A DNA stretch of 64,000 bases from Sclerurus mexicanus (Eukaryota > Chordata > Aves > Passeriformes > Furnariidae). A program made the position numbers and the translations under genes. The stretch is from assembly GCA_013396755.1 (NCBI GenBank), contig VWZF01003703.1:356011-420010 (forward strand), given 5' to 3'. Positions 21,429-32,529 of this stretch are shown piece after piece; position 1 is the stretch's first letter; each line of letters begins with the position of its first letter. The notes beneath the pieces are model-generated. The model was not told where the DNA came from and searched no databases. It was given only the letters and a program-made list of their open reading frames with translations.

Positions 21429-23261
21429 CTGAAGAGGAAATGCTCTTTTAAAAAAAAGTCTAAAAAACCCCAACTCCTTCAAAAAGGTTTCAGCAAAGGT
21501 TAAAAGCAGAAGCTTGTGCAGCCGTATCAGTGCAGCTGTGCTGCTGCACTGCCCCAGGGAGCTGGGGGAGCCCCCTGGGCTGGAGGCTGGCCCAGAGCCG
21601 CTGGCTGCCCCTGCGGGGAATTCCAGCACTCTAAATGCAGTTCTGGGCTTTGTGCAGGGTGCGTTTGCATATTGTTTCTCTGAGCAGATGCACAGATAAT
21701 ATCTGTGGCCATGCTGGGTATTGTTATGGTGGATCTCAATTCACCTTTTCTTGCAGATTCACCCTTTAGTTTCAAGATTCAGACTTCACTTTAAATGCTG
21801 CAGTGAAAGGAGAGCGAGGAAGGGGGAGGCATTCAGTGACGAAGGTAAGTGTTGCACCGTGGCAGAGCGAAGCCCAATTCACAATCCAAGTGATGCTAGA
21901 GGAGCAGTTCACCCCTCCTGGGGGGGGATGTGAAACTTGGGGGGAAGAAATACAAGGACTGAGGTGACACCTGCTGCTGGCCAGGAAACCAGACTTCAGC
22001 CTCAGCCAGCTGCTGAAAGTAGGCAGGTAACCCACCGTGTGCCAGTCTCACTGCCTTGGTGTGCTGGTTTTGTCTGGGGTAGAATTAATTGTCTTCCCAG
22101 TGGCTGGTATGCAACTATGTTTTGGATTTGTGCTGAACACAGGGTTGATAATATAGAGGTGCTTTTGTTATTACTGAGCAGAGCTTACACAGAGCCAAGG
22201 CCATGCTGGCTGCATGGGAGCTTGGAAGGAGGCACAAACTGACCAAAGGGATATTGCAGACCATAGGACATCACACTCGGTACAAGTGGGGGGAAGAAGG
22301 AGGAGGGGGGATATGTTTGGAATGATGGCATTTTGTTACCAAGGATGGGGCCCTGCTCTCCTGGAGGTGGCTGAACCCCTGCCTGCCCATGGGAAGGGGT
22401 GAACGCGTTCCTTGTTTTACTGCGCTTGTGTGCATGGCCTTTGCTTTCCCTATTAAACTGTCTTTATCTCAACCCATGAGTTTTCTTGCTTTTACTCTCC
22501 TGATTCTTTCCCCGATCCTGCTGGTGGGGGAGTGAGGGAAGGGCTGTGACTTGCTTGGTTAGAGGCTAGAGTGAAACCACAACAGCTGGTGAGAAGGTTA
22601 TTACAAATTCTGAACGAATCACCAAACAGTCCTGCTTCCTGCTGTGTTTAAGCTTTGTGCAGAGTTGTCTGTGACACCCATCCCTCGCTGCCCGGTAAGC
22701 CCGTGTCCGTACCTATCCTCAGACGGGCTGTGTGGGTCTGCTCCTGCTGCCCGCTGTAGAAGTGCAGGTGGAAGACTCTCTCGGCTTTCCAGTGGGACAG
22801 CAGTCGGCTGTCGGTGCCGAAGAGCACTCCGTGCCTGCCGGGGACGCTGCACAGCCACACGGGCAGCCGGGGCGTCCGCAGCCCGGGGCTCACCTGGCAG
22901 GGGGAGTCTTGCCGTGAGCCCCGTCTGTGCCTGGGACCGAGTTCTGCTGTGGGTCCTGCCGGCTGTGGGGCCGTCCCCGCTCTCACCTGCCGCTCCGCCG
23001 GTGCCCGCTCCCAGCGCAGGAAGCCCACGGGGCCCCGCCACCCCCGAGCCTCACCGGGGCCTGGCTCCCGGCCACCTCCGAGCTCCCGAGGGCTCGCCCG
23101 TCCCGTCAGCAGGAGGCTGAGCAGGGCCTGCGGGGAAACAGCCTGTGGCCACACCGTGGGGACTGGGGCAAACACCCTTGGCAGGTGCTGTCCCGCTCCC
23201 CGGTCTGCCATGCCTGGCATGAGCAGGGGAGCGCCAGGCTGCAGGTGGCTTCTTTGTTGTT

Positions 23262-23300
<39 letters not shown>

Positions 23301-25196
23301 TGTTTTGTGCATGCACAGTCATGATTTAAATTTGCAAAATATTTTTGTATGACCTTGTGCTTTTTTAATTTGGATTAAAAAGCCAGAATTTTTTCCTAAA
23401 TCAGATGTGGGGAACGTGGCTGATCCTACCTCTGTGCAGGTGATGTTTCCAGAACTGACGTTCAGCAAAGGAGCTGTGTCACCCAAATCCTCTTGGACCC
23501 TGTATGGCCAAACACAGAACATCAGGGCAGTGTCAGGCCACTGCACATCCCTGCCCGACTGACAAGAAAGGGAGGAAAGGAAAAGCTATTTCAGAAGATG
23601 TAACCAAACTAAAAGAAAATGCTTTAAAAGTCAAATATACCTTTCAAGTGTCCTAGAAAAAAGTAAACTGTATAAAAACAGGATNCCTGGGGGGGGATGT
23701 GAAACTTGGGGGGAAGAAATACAAGGACTGAGGTGACACCTGCTGCTGGCCAGGAAACCAGACTTCAGCCTCAGCCAGCTGCTGAAAGTAGGCAGGTAAC
23801 CCACCGTGTGCCAGTCTCACTGCCTTGGTGTGCTGGTTTTGTCTGGGGTAGAATTAATTGTCTTCCCAGTGGCTGGTATGCAACTATGTTTTGGATTTGT
23901 GCTGAACACAGGGTTGATAATATAGAGGTGCTTTTGTTATTACTGAGCAGAGCTTACACAGAGCCAAGGCCATGCTGGCTGCATGGGAGCTTGGAAGGAG
24001 GCACAAACTGACCAAAGGGATATTGCAGACCATAGGACATCACACTCGGTACAAGTGGGGGGAAGAAGGAGGAGGGGGGATATGTTTGGAATGATGGCAT
24101 TTTGTTACCAAGGATGGGGCCCTGCTCTCCTGGAGGTGGCTGAACCCCTGCCTGCCCATGGGAAGGGGTGAACGCGTTCCTTGTTTTACTGAGCTTGTGT
24201 GCATGGCCTTTGCTTTCCCTATTAAACTGTCTTTATCTCAACCCATGAGTTTTCTTGCTTTTACTCTCCTGATTCTTTCCCCGATCCTGCTGGTGGGGGA
24301 GTGAGGGAAGGGCTGTGACTTGCTTGGTTAGAGGCTANCGCGTTCCTTGTTTTACTGAGCTTGTGTGCATGGCCTTTGCTTTCCCTATTAAACTGTCTTT
24401 ATCTCAACCCATGAGTTTTCTTGCTTTTACTCTCCTGATTCTTTCCCCGATCCTGCTGGTGGGGGAGTGAGGGAAGGGCTGTGACTTGCTTGGTTAGAGG
24501 CTAGAGTGAAACCACAACAGCTGGTGAGAAGGTTATTACAAATTCTGAACGAATCACCAAACAGTCCTGCTTCCTGCTGTGTTTAAGCTTTGTGCAGAGT
24601 TGTCTGTGACACCCATCCCTCGCTGCCCGGTAAGCCCGTGTCCGTACCTATCCTCAGACGGGCTGTGTGGGTCTGCTCCTGCTGCCCGCTGTAGAAGTGC
24701 AGGTGGAAGACTCTCTCGGCTTTCCAGTGGGACAGCAGTCGGCTGTCGGTGCCGAAGAGCACTCCGTGCCTGCCGGGGACGCTGCACAGCCACACGGGCA
24801 GCCGGGGCGTCCGCAGCCCGGGGCTCACCTGGCAGGGGGAGTCTTGCCGTGAGCCCCGTCTGTGCCTGGGACCGAGTTCTGCTGTGGGTCCTGCCGGCTG
24901 TGGGGCCGTCCCCGCTCTCACCTGCCGCTCCGCCGGTGCCCGCTCCCAGCGCAGGAAGCCCACGGGGCCCCGCCACCCCCGAGCCTCACCGGGGCCTGGC
25001 TCCCGGCCACCTCCGAGCTCCCGAGGGCTCGCCCGTCCCGTCAGCAGGAGGCTGAGCAGGGCCTGCGGGGAAACAGCCTGTGGCCACACCGTGGGGACTG
25101 GGGCAAACACCCTTGGCAGGTGCTGTCCCGCTCCCCGGTCTGCCATGCCTGGCATGAGCAGGGGAGCGCCAGGCTGCAGGTGGCTTCTTTGTTGTT

Positions 25197-25235
<39 letters not shown>

Positions 25236-28200
25236 TGTTTTGTGCATGCACAGTCATGATTTAAATTTGCAAAATATTTTTGTATGACCTTGTGCTTTTT
25301 TAATTTGGATTAAAAAGCCAGAATTTTTTCCTAAATCAGATGTGGGGAACGTGGCTGATCCTACCTCTGTGCAGGTGATGTTTCCAGAACTGACGTTCAG
25401 CAAAGGAGCTGTGTCACCCAAATCCTCTTGGACCCTGTATGGCCAAACACAGAACATCAGGGCAGTGTCAGGCCACTGCACATCCCTGCCCGACTGACAA
25501 GAAAGGGAGGAAAGGAAAAGCTATTTCAGAAGATGTAACCAAACTAAAAGAAAATGCTTTAAAAGTCAAATATACCTTTCAAGTGTCCTAGAAAAAAGTA
25601 AACTGTATAAAAACAGGATCACTCCATGGCTTCCTTCACATTTGAACTGGAAAAAGAAATAAGGGATCGCAGGGGAGGAATTATGGCCAGTAAATCACAT
25701 CTAATTAAAACAATTCAAATGCTTCAATACAGCCTTAGGTGAGTGTATTGAGCTAGATGAGTAAGGTGTTATTTCAGGAAGATTTTATAGCTAAATTTGT
25801 TGAATAGGATCAGCTAAAAGAGAAACCTCCAGTTATTGGCTAAATGGGTTTTGTACATTTTTTTCCCTCAGATTTTTGCTGAGGTTGCAAGGAATCACAT
25901 CTTGTATTTCGGTGAAGTACAAAATGCTGTCCCATTTACCCAGCATTTATGGGCTGAGAGAGCTGGAATAGGGGATAAAGTCCCAGGGACTTTAGTGGGA
26001 GCAGGATCTCTTCCCAAAGGAAGATCCATGAACTTACCGTATGTTAACCCCACATCCTGCTGATGGTGGCACTTGCCTTCAAAAGGTCTGATTTGAATGG
26101 GAAATAAGATGTAATCCAGCAAGAAAATAACTGGGATAGAGCAAATATCCCCACTTACGCAGTTTACATGATCGGAGATGAACTCCTGAGCTGCTCTTTT
26201 CTCTGTGAACTCAAACAACCGGATCTGTCAGGCACAAGCACGGAGAAGGTGGTGTAAAGGAGACATGAATTATATAAAAAACCTAAGCTTTTGATTTCTG
26301 TGGTTCCTCTCTCCAAATGACAGAACAATGTAAGGGTCTGCTCTGCTCCTTCCCCACCCAGGGGGTCTGGCTCTGTGCAGGGAGTCAGGGGAGCAGCTTT
26401 GTGTTAACTGGAAGCTCTTTTTTGCAGGAGAAGGAATATTGGCCCTTGATGAAGGGGAGTGGCAGCCTCTGTGAGGAGGTGATTGTGTCATGGGCTGTGG
26501 TGAGACCGGGGTCTGGGGGCCTCACCGCTTTGGTGCATCATAAGTGAGGGATCAGGTTTAGGAGAGTCTACATTTGAGGTCAAATGTGTCTTTAAGGAAA
26601 ATCCCATTGGCAGTACACGTTTCCATACTCACTCTCTCCGCGATGGTGTCTGCTCTGTAGCCTCCACGTGGCATCACAGTGACAGCTGTGGTGATAAGGC
26701 AGACGATGGCTCTGCTGCCTCCTCCTGCTGCCCACAGTGTCTCTGCCAGGGCCATGGCCAGCGCCTGTCCCTGCTCCTGCTGCCCGATCCGGCACAACCT
26801 GCACCGGGGGAACACGGGAGCTGTGGCCGTGGCACCAGGAGGTGAGGGGCACACACCACCATCCCAGAACTGGTGGATTTGGTGGGAAGAAGCCTTGCCT
26901 AGGGGTCAGCCAAGGCTTATCTCCTGGTTCAAATCCCCACCTGCAGCTGCTCACCTGAACCTGGGTCCGGCTTGACTGAACCCAGAAGCTGGTTTGTCTG
27001 ACTCCAAACAATGAATGGAAATAGTTCCTGTGTGTCCCATGAGAAGGCTCAGCATCTTACCTTTCCAGGTGAGTATATTCTGTGTCTCTTGAAAAGAGCA
27101 GATATGTGATGATGTGCGCTTGTACGGCCATCAGAACAGCTCTTGTTCCCACCTAGGGACAGAAAGACAGATGCCCCTGTCTGGGGAGCCTGAATGAGCA
27201 CATGCCATTCCCAGCAGTCTCTGGCCAGTGAGAAAACAGGAAGCCCTTGTGGAGAAGAAGCTGTGGGATGGCCCTGGCTGTGTGCTGCAGACAGCAGGGT
27301 GCCCTCCCTCGCAGTGCCCAGCCCCAGAGAATGTCACCTAGCTCTGGACACCATGTGTGCTTGGAAGCCCCCCAGTTTCTTTTTTCTCCCCTCCAGCCTC
27401 ACAGTAAAGGGACAGGCGTTCCAAGGCAGCCTCAGGCTGATGTGAGGCCATGAACAGGGGTGCCTGTACATGCTGTCAGGGCTGTGTTCCCTTCTTCAAG
27501 CATAGAGCTTTGGAATGCAGGGAGCGGTGCCTGTGGTTGTAGCCAGCATTTCAGCCTCCAGGTGACTTAGAGGATTTACAATTTGAGTGTGTGTCTTGGG
27601 CTTCTGATTTTTTGTGTGCAGTGTTGTGATGGTAAATAAGGAAAAAGCAAACCTCTCACTCTTTCAGTAAATAACAGTGTAGGTGACGTCAGGTGTTGGA
27701 TCTCTAGGTGGGGCAGGAAGAATTAGGTAAGTCTAATTCTCAGAAAAGAAACAGGCAAGTCTTGCTGCTTTGTGTGACCTGCTGCCTCTCCTGAGCTATC
27801 CCCTGTGATCATCTCACAAAGGGATATCACAGTCTGTCCTGCAGCCAGCTGCTGGCTCCGGGCCATACATCCCACTCCAGCCTTGGGCCAACAGCTCCCC
27901 TGTGAGGGCAGCTGTGGAGGGGGCTGTGGCTGGAGCCCCTGCACCCTGCCCAGTGGGGAAAGCTCAGCCTGGCAGATGGGCAGGGCATGGAGTCCAGGTG
28001 TGTGGGGTGTGGGATGCAGGTGTGCAGGGTGCACCGTGCAGGTGTGAGGGGTGCAGGTGTGTAGGGTGCTGAGGCTCCCAGCGCTGGCTGCCATCTCCTG
28101 CAGGTGCCTGAGACACCGAGGAGCCAGTGCCAGTTGCTGTAGGACACTTTACCTTTCCTGCCTCTAGCGCGTAGGCCAGGTCAGAGTGTGGCCGGCGGAA

Positions 28201-29138
28201 CCTGAAGTGTGCTGCTGCCCACTCGCAGCTGAAGAGGTGGGTCGTGTTCCCAAACAGCAGCTTCTGCAGCCTCTGCCGAGGAGGAGCCAGAGGGGCTGGG
28301 GTCAGATCCCCCATCCCAGCATGGGAATGATCTCTAATGTCAGGAGGTCTCAGGGGTGCAGGTGCAGTGTGTGTGCCCACAGCCAGAGCACTGTTACACT
28401 GTCAGGTCTCACACCTTCAGAGCAAAGGTGATGTTTGAGGTCAGTCAGGGACTTCACTCGGTATTCAGCAGCTCTGGTGAAGCTTGGTCTCAGTGTGTAA
28501 TAATCTACGTTTGGGTACAGTGCACTTTTTAGGGAACACCTGCCCTGGGGCCCATCCTGCCAACTCCTGCAGAACCCCCGGGCTGCTGGACAGCGGAACC
28601 CGGCAGAAGCGCCCTCAGGCACTCGACAGGAGCTAAGATCCCTCACTGACGGTGTAAATGGCCTTTTCCAACCCAAACGATTCTACGACTCCATGATCCT
28701 GCCTCCCATCCTGAAGCTGTTTGTCAGGGAAGCCCCAAAGTGCTGGTAAACACTTCCCGTTGTCATTTGACTGATTCTCTCATGAGAATTGTGTATCAGC
28801 TTTAAGGTTGTGTTGCAGCCTTGTTCGTTAAGAGTCTCATAAATAATCCATCCCCATTCCATCCCCTGTTCAGGGGACAGCAGGCTGTAACCAGCAGCGA
28901 GTGACGCACCCAGCCTCCCAAACGCCGGCAAAGGCTCCCGAGACTCTGTCTCTTCAGGAGATTCAATTACAACTCATGCTTAATTCAGCAGGCAGCTCAC
29001 CTTCGCCGTGTCCCGGGAGAGAGGGTGGCCGCCCGTGTCCGGAGGGAGGGGGAGCCGCTGGGGGATGGTGGAGGGGGGCTGCGGCTCCGGGGGCTCCCCA
29101 GCTCCGGGTGGTCCATCGCCAGCACCGCCCCGGCCTCG
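21286..29138 (-). CDS. MINDY4B: Inactive deubiquitinase-family protein MINDY4B
   Basis: Exons in order are A2 29001-29138, B 28153-28272, C 27061-27152, C2 26633-26798, D 26159-26224, E 25576-25646, F 25365-25434, G 24922-25062, H 24648-24828 and I 21286-21428. All junctions close in phase, giving about 395 residues to TGA. MINDY enzymes are cysteine proteases that trim Lys48 ubiquitin chains. In exon C the family's catalytic PCG is replaced by TRA (GTRAVLMAVQAHI), so this member should be inactive, as the human one is named. Other signatures are KLLFGNTTHLFSCEW, EGSHGVILFLYSLLFSRTLE, LLLTGRAS, PVWLC and the C-terminal WNGTDPFF. Exons E (part) to H occur again at 22,713-23,684 because of an assembly duplication. 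The 5' end is uncertain. Confidence 0.9.
22060..22584 (+). mobile_element. Solo LTR of an avian endogenous retrovirus
   Basis: Begins TGTGCTGGTTTTGTCTGGGG and ends ACCACAACA, giving the TG...CA termini of an LTR of 525 bp. An ATTAAA signal is followed by the typical tail (TTTATCTCAACCCATGAG). I recognise the pattern as a common bird ERV LTR, probably ERVL-like. It lies in the last MINDY4B intron, opposite to the gene. Flanking five bases (CTTGG and GCTGG) do not form a clean target duplication. No internal viral genes are present. Confidence 0.8.
22713..23684 (-). pseudogene. MINDY4B: Artefactual second copy of MINDY4B exons H, G, F and part of E
   Basis: Copies at 22713-22893 (H), 22987-23127 (G), 23430-23499 (F) and 23641-23684 (start of E, cut by N) match 24648-25619 at offset 1935; I saw no base difference in the coding exons. 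The copy ends exactly at a single N. It is most likely not a biological duplication. Confidence 0.85.
23262..23300. repeat. (ATC)13 microsatellite in MINDY4B intron
   Basis: Thirteen perfect ATC units; same length in the duplicated copy at 25197-25235. Confidence 0.9.
23685..23685. other. Single N, contig join
   Basis: Left contig stops inside MINDY4B exon E; the right one restarts 1.77 kb back. Confidence 0.9.
23829..24519 (+). mobile_element. Same solo LTR repeated by the contig overlap
   Basis: 23829-24337 repeats the LTR from its start, and 24339-24519 repeats its end again. Not independent insertions. Confidence 0.85.
24338..24338. other. Single N, contig join
   Basis: Ends a 652-bp contig lying wholly inside the left contig's sequence; the next contig overlaps both. 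Confidence 0.9.
25197..25235. repeat. (ATC)13 microsatellite, duplicated copy
   Basis: Counterpart of the repeat at 23262 at offset 1935. The identical repeat number supports one allele assembled twice. Confidence 0.9.
27061..27152 (-). CDS. MINDY4B: MINDY4B exon with lost catalytic cysteine
   Basis: Acceptor at 27154-27153, donor GTAAGA at 27060. Reads VGTRAVLMAVQAHI then YLLFSRDTEYTHLE. Active MINDY proteins have G-G-P-C-G-V at this place; here the Cys and its flanking Pro and Gly are gone while the helix around them is kept. Confidence 0.88.
28632..28705 (+). mobile_element. CR1 3'-terminal fragment
   Basis: Contains the CR1 end motif CTTTTCCAACCCAAACGATT followed by CTACGACTCCATGAT. Short remnant in a MINDY4B intron. 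Confidence 0.6.
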
Positions 29139-30009
29139 CTGCAGGGAGAGGAGCAGACGGCGCATCACCCCAGGGCTCCTGCTGCCGTGCACGCAAAGTT
29201 CCCCCCCAGTATTCCCAGTGGGATGGGCACAGTGCCCGGCTGTGGGCTGACGGCGGGGAGGGATGCCCTGGAATAGGGGTGCGCTTGACTTCCAGCCGTT
29301 TTCAGACATTCCCAGCACATCCCTGTAAGCTAATGACTGGAGGAGGGAGTAACATTGTTTGAATGACGGGGAATACCCTTCAGTGCCTCCCAACCCAAGG
29401 GCAAAGCAAATTTTCCAAATACTTACATTTTCTAGATCTTTGTTACCTTTTTTCCTGTCTTCTAACACTGACTGTGGAAACCATTAGTTTTAGACAGAAA
29501 TGTTGATTTGTGTTTGAGTGCTCTACTCCTTTGTTTTCAGTCAGGAAGACTTTTTTTCAGAATAGCTGAAGAAAATGTCTGTTTCTCAAAGGAACAGCAA
29601 CGAGAAATAAATCTCCATAGAGATCTGGGCTGCAGTGTCTGGATGTATGACCTCAGTGTGCCAACCTGGCAGGATGGCCCAAAACCCACCAGACAAACAC
29701 CAAATGTTACCTTTGGAGAAGCAGTTACCTGATGAGTTGTGTTGTTGATTTCCAAGCTGAAAAGGTAAAATAAAGCACAATTTAAAAAGCCCATCAGAGC
29801 CATTGCTAGCATATGGAGAAACCAGACTCCAGCCAGAAGAGTGCCCCAGAACAAAGGAAGAGTAAGAGCTGTAGCACTTGCATTACTGAGTACACGAGGA
29901 CCTTTTGTCATTGCCACAGAAGTTTTCTAATGCAACATAACTTAAAAAATTATGTTACTTAACCACCTGGACTTAAAAATGTGATAAAGAAGCAGAATAA
30001 AAACCTTAC

Positions 30010-30113
30010 CCAAGGAAACTAAAGATTTCTCTCCATTTGTTCAGATCAGAGATTCTGCTGGTGATCTTCTCCAGCTCTGTCGATGTGGCGTGTTCAGCCG
30101 CCCGGTCACCCAT
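30010..30113 (-). CDS. Candidate MINDY4B first coding exon
   Basis: An ATG at 30113 opens MGDRAAEHATSTELEK followed by a protein-like stretch (ISDLNKWREIFSF) and a GTAAGG donor at 30009. It sits at a CpG island 5' of MINDY4B on the same strand. It ends in phase 2 while exon A2 starts in phase 0, so at least one further exon, not found, would be needed between them. Could also belong to another transcript. Confidence 0.4.
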
Positions 30114-30600
30114 CGCAGTCGCTTGCTCAGCTCGCCCTGGCCACCCAGCGCGGCCGCCGCACTCCGGGCGATGCTCCAGGCGGTGCTGCGGGATGGGAAC
30201 ACCGGAGCTGCTGGGGGAGCGGTTCTCTAACCCACCCCACTGAGAGGCATCGAGCGCCCTGCCCGTCCCCTCGGGGCTCCCGGGCAGCGCCCCCGTCACC
30301 CCGTGGCTGAACTGTCAGGACAGCCCGTCCCAGCCCGCGCTGCTCTGCCCGCTGTGCCGGCAGCATCGGTGTTTAGCGCCGGGAGAGCCGGGGCCGGGGG
30401 GGCTGACGGCAGCGGGGGCAGGAGTGTGGGTATTTTCCAGCGTGGAGCAGGAGAGAGGATGTTTTCCAAAGCGGGGCGAGAGCGGGAGTATTTTCCAGCG
30501 TGGGGCAGAAGCAGGGGCATTTTCGTGGGTGACAAGGGGCTCAGGGTCCGTGCTGGGGTCCCCCCAAGGTTCGTGCTGGGCGGCCGTGCCTCTGTCACTT
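30060..30600. promoter_or_regulatory. CpG island, probable MINDY4B promoter
   Basis: GC- and CpG-rich block upstream of the MINDY4B exons. Within it, a GTATTTTCCAGCGTGG-like motif recurs three times at about 30,429, 30,459 (variant) and 30,488. Confidence 0.5.
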
Positions 30601-30609
30601 TCTGCCGGT

Positions 30610-32520
30610 CAAATATTCTCACAATTTTGTTTTGCTCGTAAGAAGTTGTTTGCCTTAGGAATTGGATATGAACGCAAATAACAGCTGTGCTGATGGTCGG
30701 GAGCGGGGTGGAATGCGAGGACGATGGAGGCGAGGTCTGAGTGCAGTGACCCTCTGAGGACACCCGGACCCCTGGTCGGGACTGCTCTTGCCTGCGCAGC
30801 AAAGGGATGGGTTTGGGTTCACTGTGCAGTAGACAATACCATGAGATGCAATACAGATTATGTATTAAGAGCATACATCAATATTAGGAAGAATATGAAT
30901 ATGCATTAAGAAGAAAATTATGAGTGTTGTGGTGACTTGCAGCAGCCATTACACATTGTCAAAATCCAAGGAGAAGCTGGGGTAGACCTGCCTTGAGAAA
31001 GGTTTAGGGGAGTGGGGATGCAGCTGACAAACCTTTACAAAAACCCAGAAGTGTTTTGCCATTCATAGCAGAAATATAAAAAATTACATCAAATTGAATG
31101 AGGCCGCCTGGGCTGGTAGAGCCTGAAGTAGAGGGCTCAGATATCTGGTAATGGGGCCTAATCTGCACCTGGGGAGACTGGGTGGACGCTAGGTGGGATT
31201 GCTCCTCACTCACAGCTGAGTACAGCCCCCGCAGATAAATAGGTGGCTGGGGCAAGGGGTGGCTTCCTGTGTTGTTTGCTCTGAGTGCTGCTTCCATGTT
31301 TTGTGAGGAGCATCTTGTCTCCAAGGCACCCAGGTAATTCTGTGGAGGTAGTCTTTGCTCCTGTCTCTGCCTTTCAGCAGCTGGTCTGGCTCTGCTGTCC
31401 CTGGGGGAAGGTCTGTTGCTTTAACTGACTCGGGGACATCTAAGGGTTTGAGGGCTGCTGTGTCTATTCTGGTTTCCTGCACCAGACCCTCCCATGTTCC
31501 TTCCTTGGTCCCTGCGGAGTTGCAATGTGCCATGGGAGCCCACCTGTTGTGTTATTGAACCCTTTACCAAAGGTTCTAACTTGGTTTATTGCTATTGTTT
31601 GATGAGAGTTTGCAGGCCTGCTCTCTGGGCAGGGCTCTGTGGAGTAAAGGGGCCTGGGCTCACTCCTGTTGCTGTGCTCAGGGAAATGCCCTTTGCCTGA
31701 TGAACTGCAGAAGGGTTGTTTGGCAATGCCAAGCCCGGCTCCCTCACTTGGGCAAGCAGGAGCATGCAGCATCTCCCCTGAGTACTGCTGTGGTGTCGTA
31801 GCTTTGTCACCAAGCTGCAGCAACTGCTGGGGAAACAAGGGCTCTCAGGACTCCAGGCTCAGAGCACCATTTGGTTTGTTAAAACTAAAACCCCAAAAGA
31901 GAGCTTTATGGAGAGAAATAATGTTGTTGGTGTGCACGTGATGCCAGGTCAAAGTGCTGGTGGTGGGTGCAGATGTTTGGGTTTTGCCCTTCAAACACTT
32001 GCTGTAGCACCTGTTCCTGCTGAGCACTACATGTGTGAGCTGAAGCCTGAGGGGTGTCAGGGGAGAGCCCGTGTCTTGTTCTATCCTTTGTTGGGTGTCT
32101 GTAAGTTTGCTGGGTGTCCTTATTCCCTGATGTGGTCATGGATGTGTCCTTGCTTTCACCAGGGCTGAAAGGTAAAGCTGCTGCTGGTGAGTGGGTGTCT
32201 CTATTGCAAGACGTCCAGTGGACTTTCCAGGTCCTGTGCAGTGCTACTGAGATTTCTAGTTTTCTTCATACCAGTTACTTTTCAAATAGTTTACTGGAAA
32301 AAAGGCAAATGTCTGAAAGTCTTACCCCAAGAAAGAGGGCATTTCCATCCAGACATTACCATTTAACATGTATTCTTTTGTTCACTGCATACACCATATT
32401 GATGCTTATTTGAAATCTCTTTTGTTTTACCTTCTTCAGAGCTAATTGTTTACAAGTTGGTACATGTGGCGGTTGTTGATGTTGTAGTGACAAATCTCTT
32501 TGCTTGAAATGTTCTTAAAT
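30610..32520. other. Intergenic between CLRN1 and MINDY4B
   Basis: No gene recognised; only short open frames on both strands. Probably contains CLRN1 3' UTR near its right end. Confidence 0.4.
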
Positions 32521-32529
32521 TCCGTAATT

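Larger units (their letters stand above)
21917..25619. repeat. Direct duplication from overlapping, unmerged contigs
   Basis: 21917-22568 equals 23686-24337 (offset 1769) and 22404-23684 equals 24339-25619 (offset 1935). The boundaries fall on the single Ns at 23685 and 24338. At 22423 the first copy has C, while the two others have A at 24192 and 24358, as expected of two haplotypes or an error. Biologically there is probably one copy. Confidence 0.92.

Noticed and set aside
23262..23300. Possible CRISPR-like or functional tandem array
   Set aside because: Simple trinucleotide microsatellite in a vertebrate intron.
22814..23329. Plus-strand frames with His or Ser runs
   Set aside because: Antisense to MINDY4B exons and translation of the (ATC)n microsatellite.
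25576..25646. Suspected frameshift in MINDY4B exon E
   Set aside because: Recounting the T run (five, not four) restored the frame; no lesion.
29537..29917. 126-codon minus-strand frame between MINDY4B candidate exons
   Set aside because: No similarity to the family and phase does not bridge the neighbouring exons.
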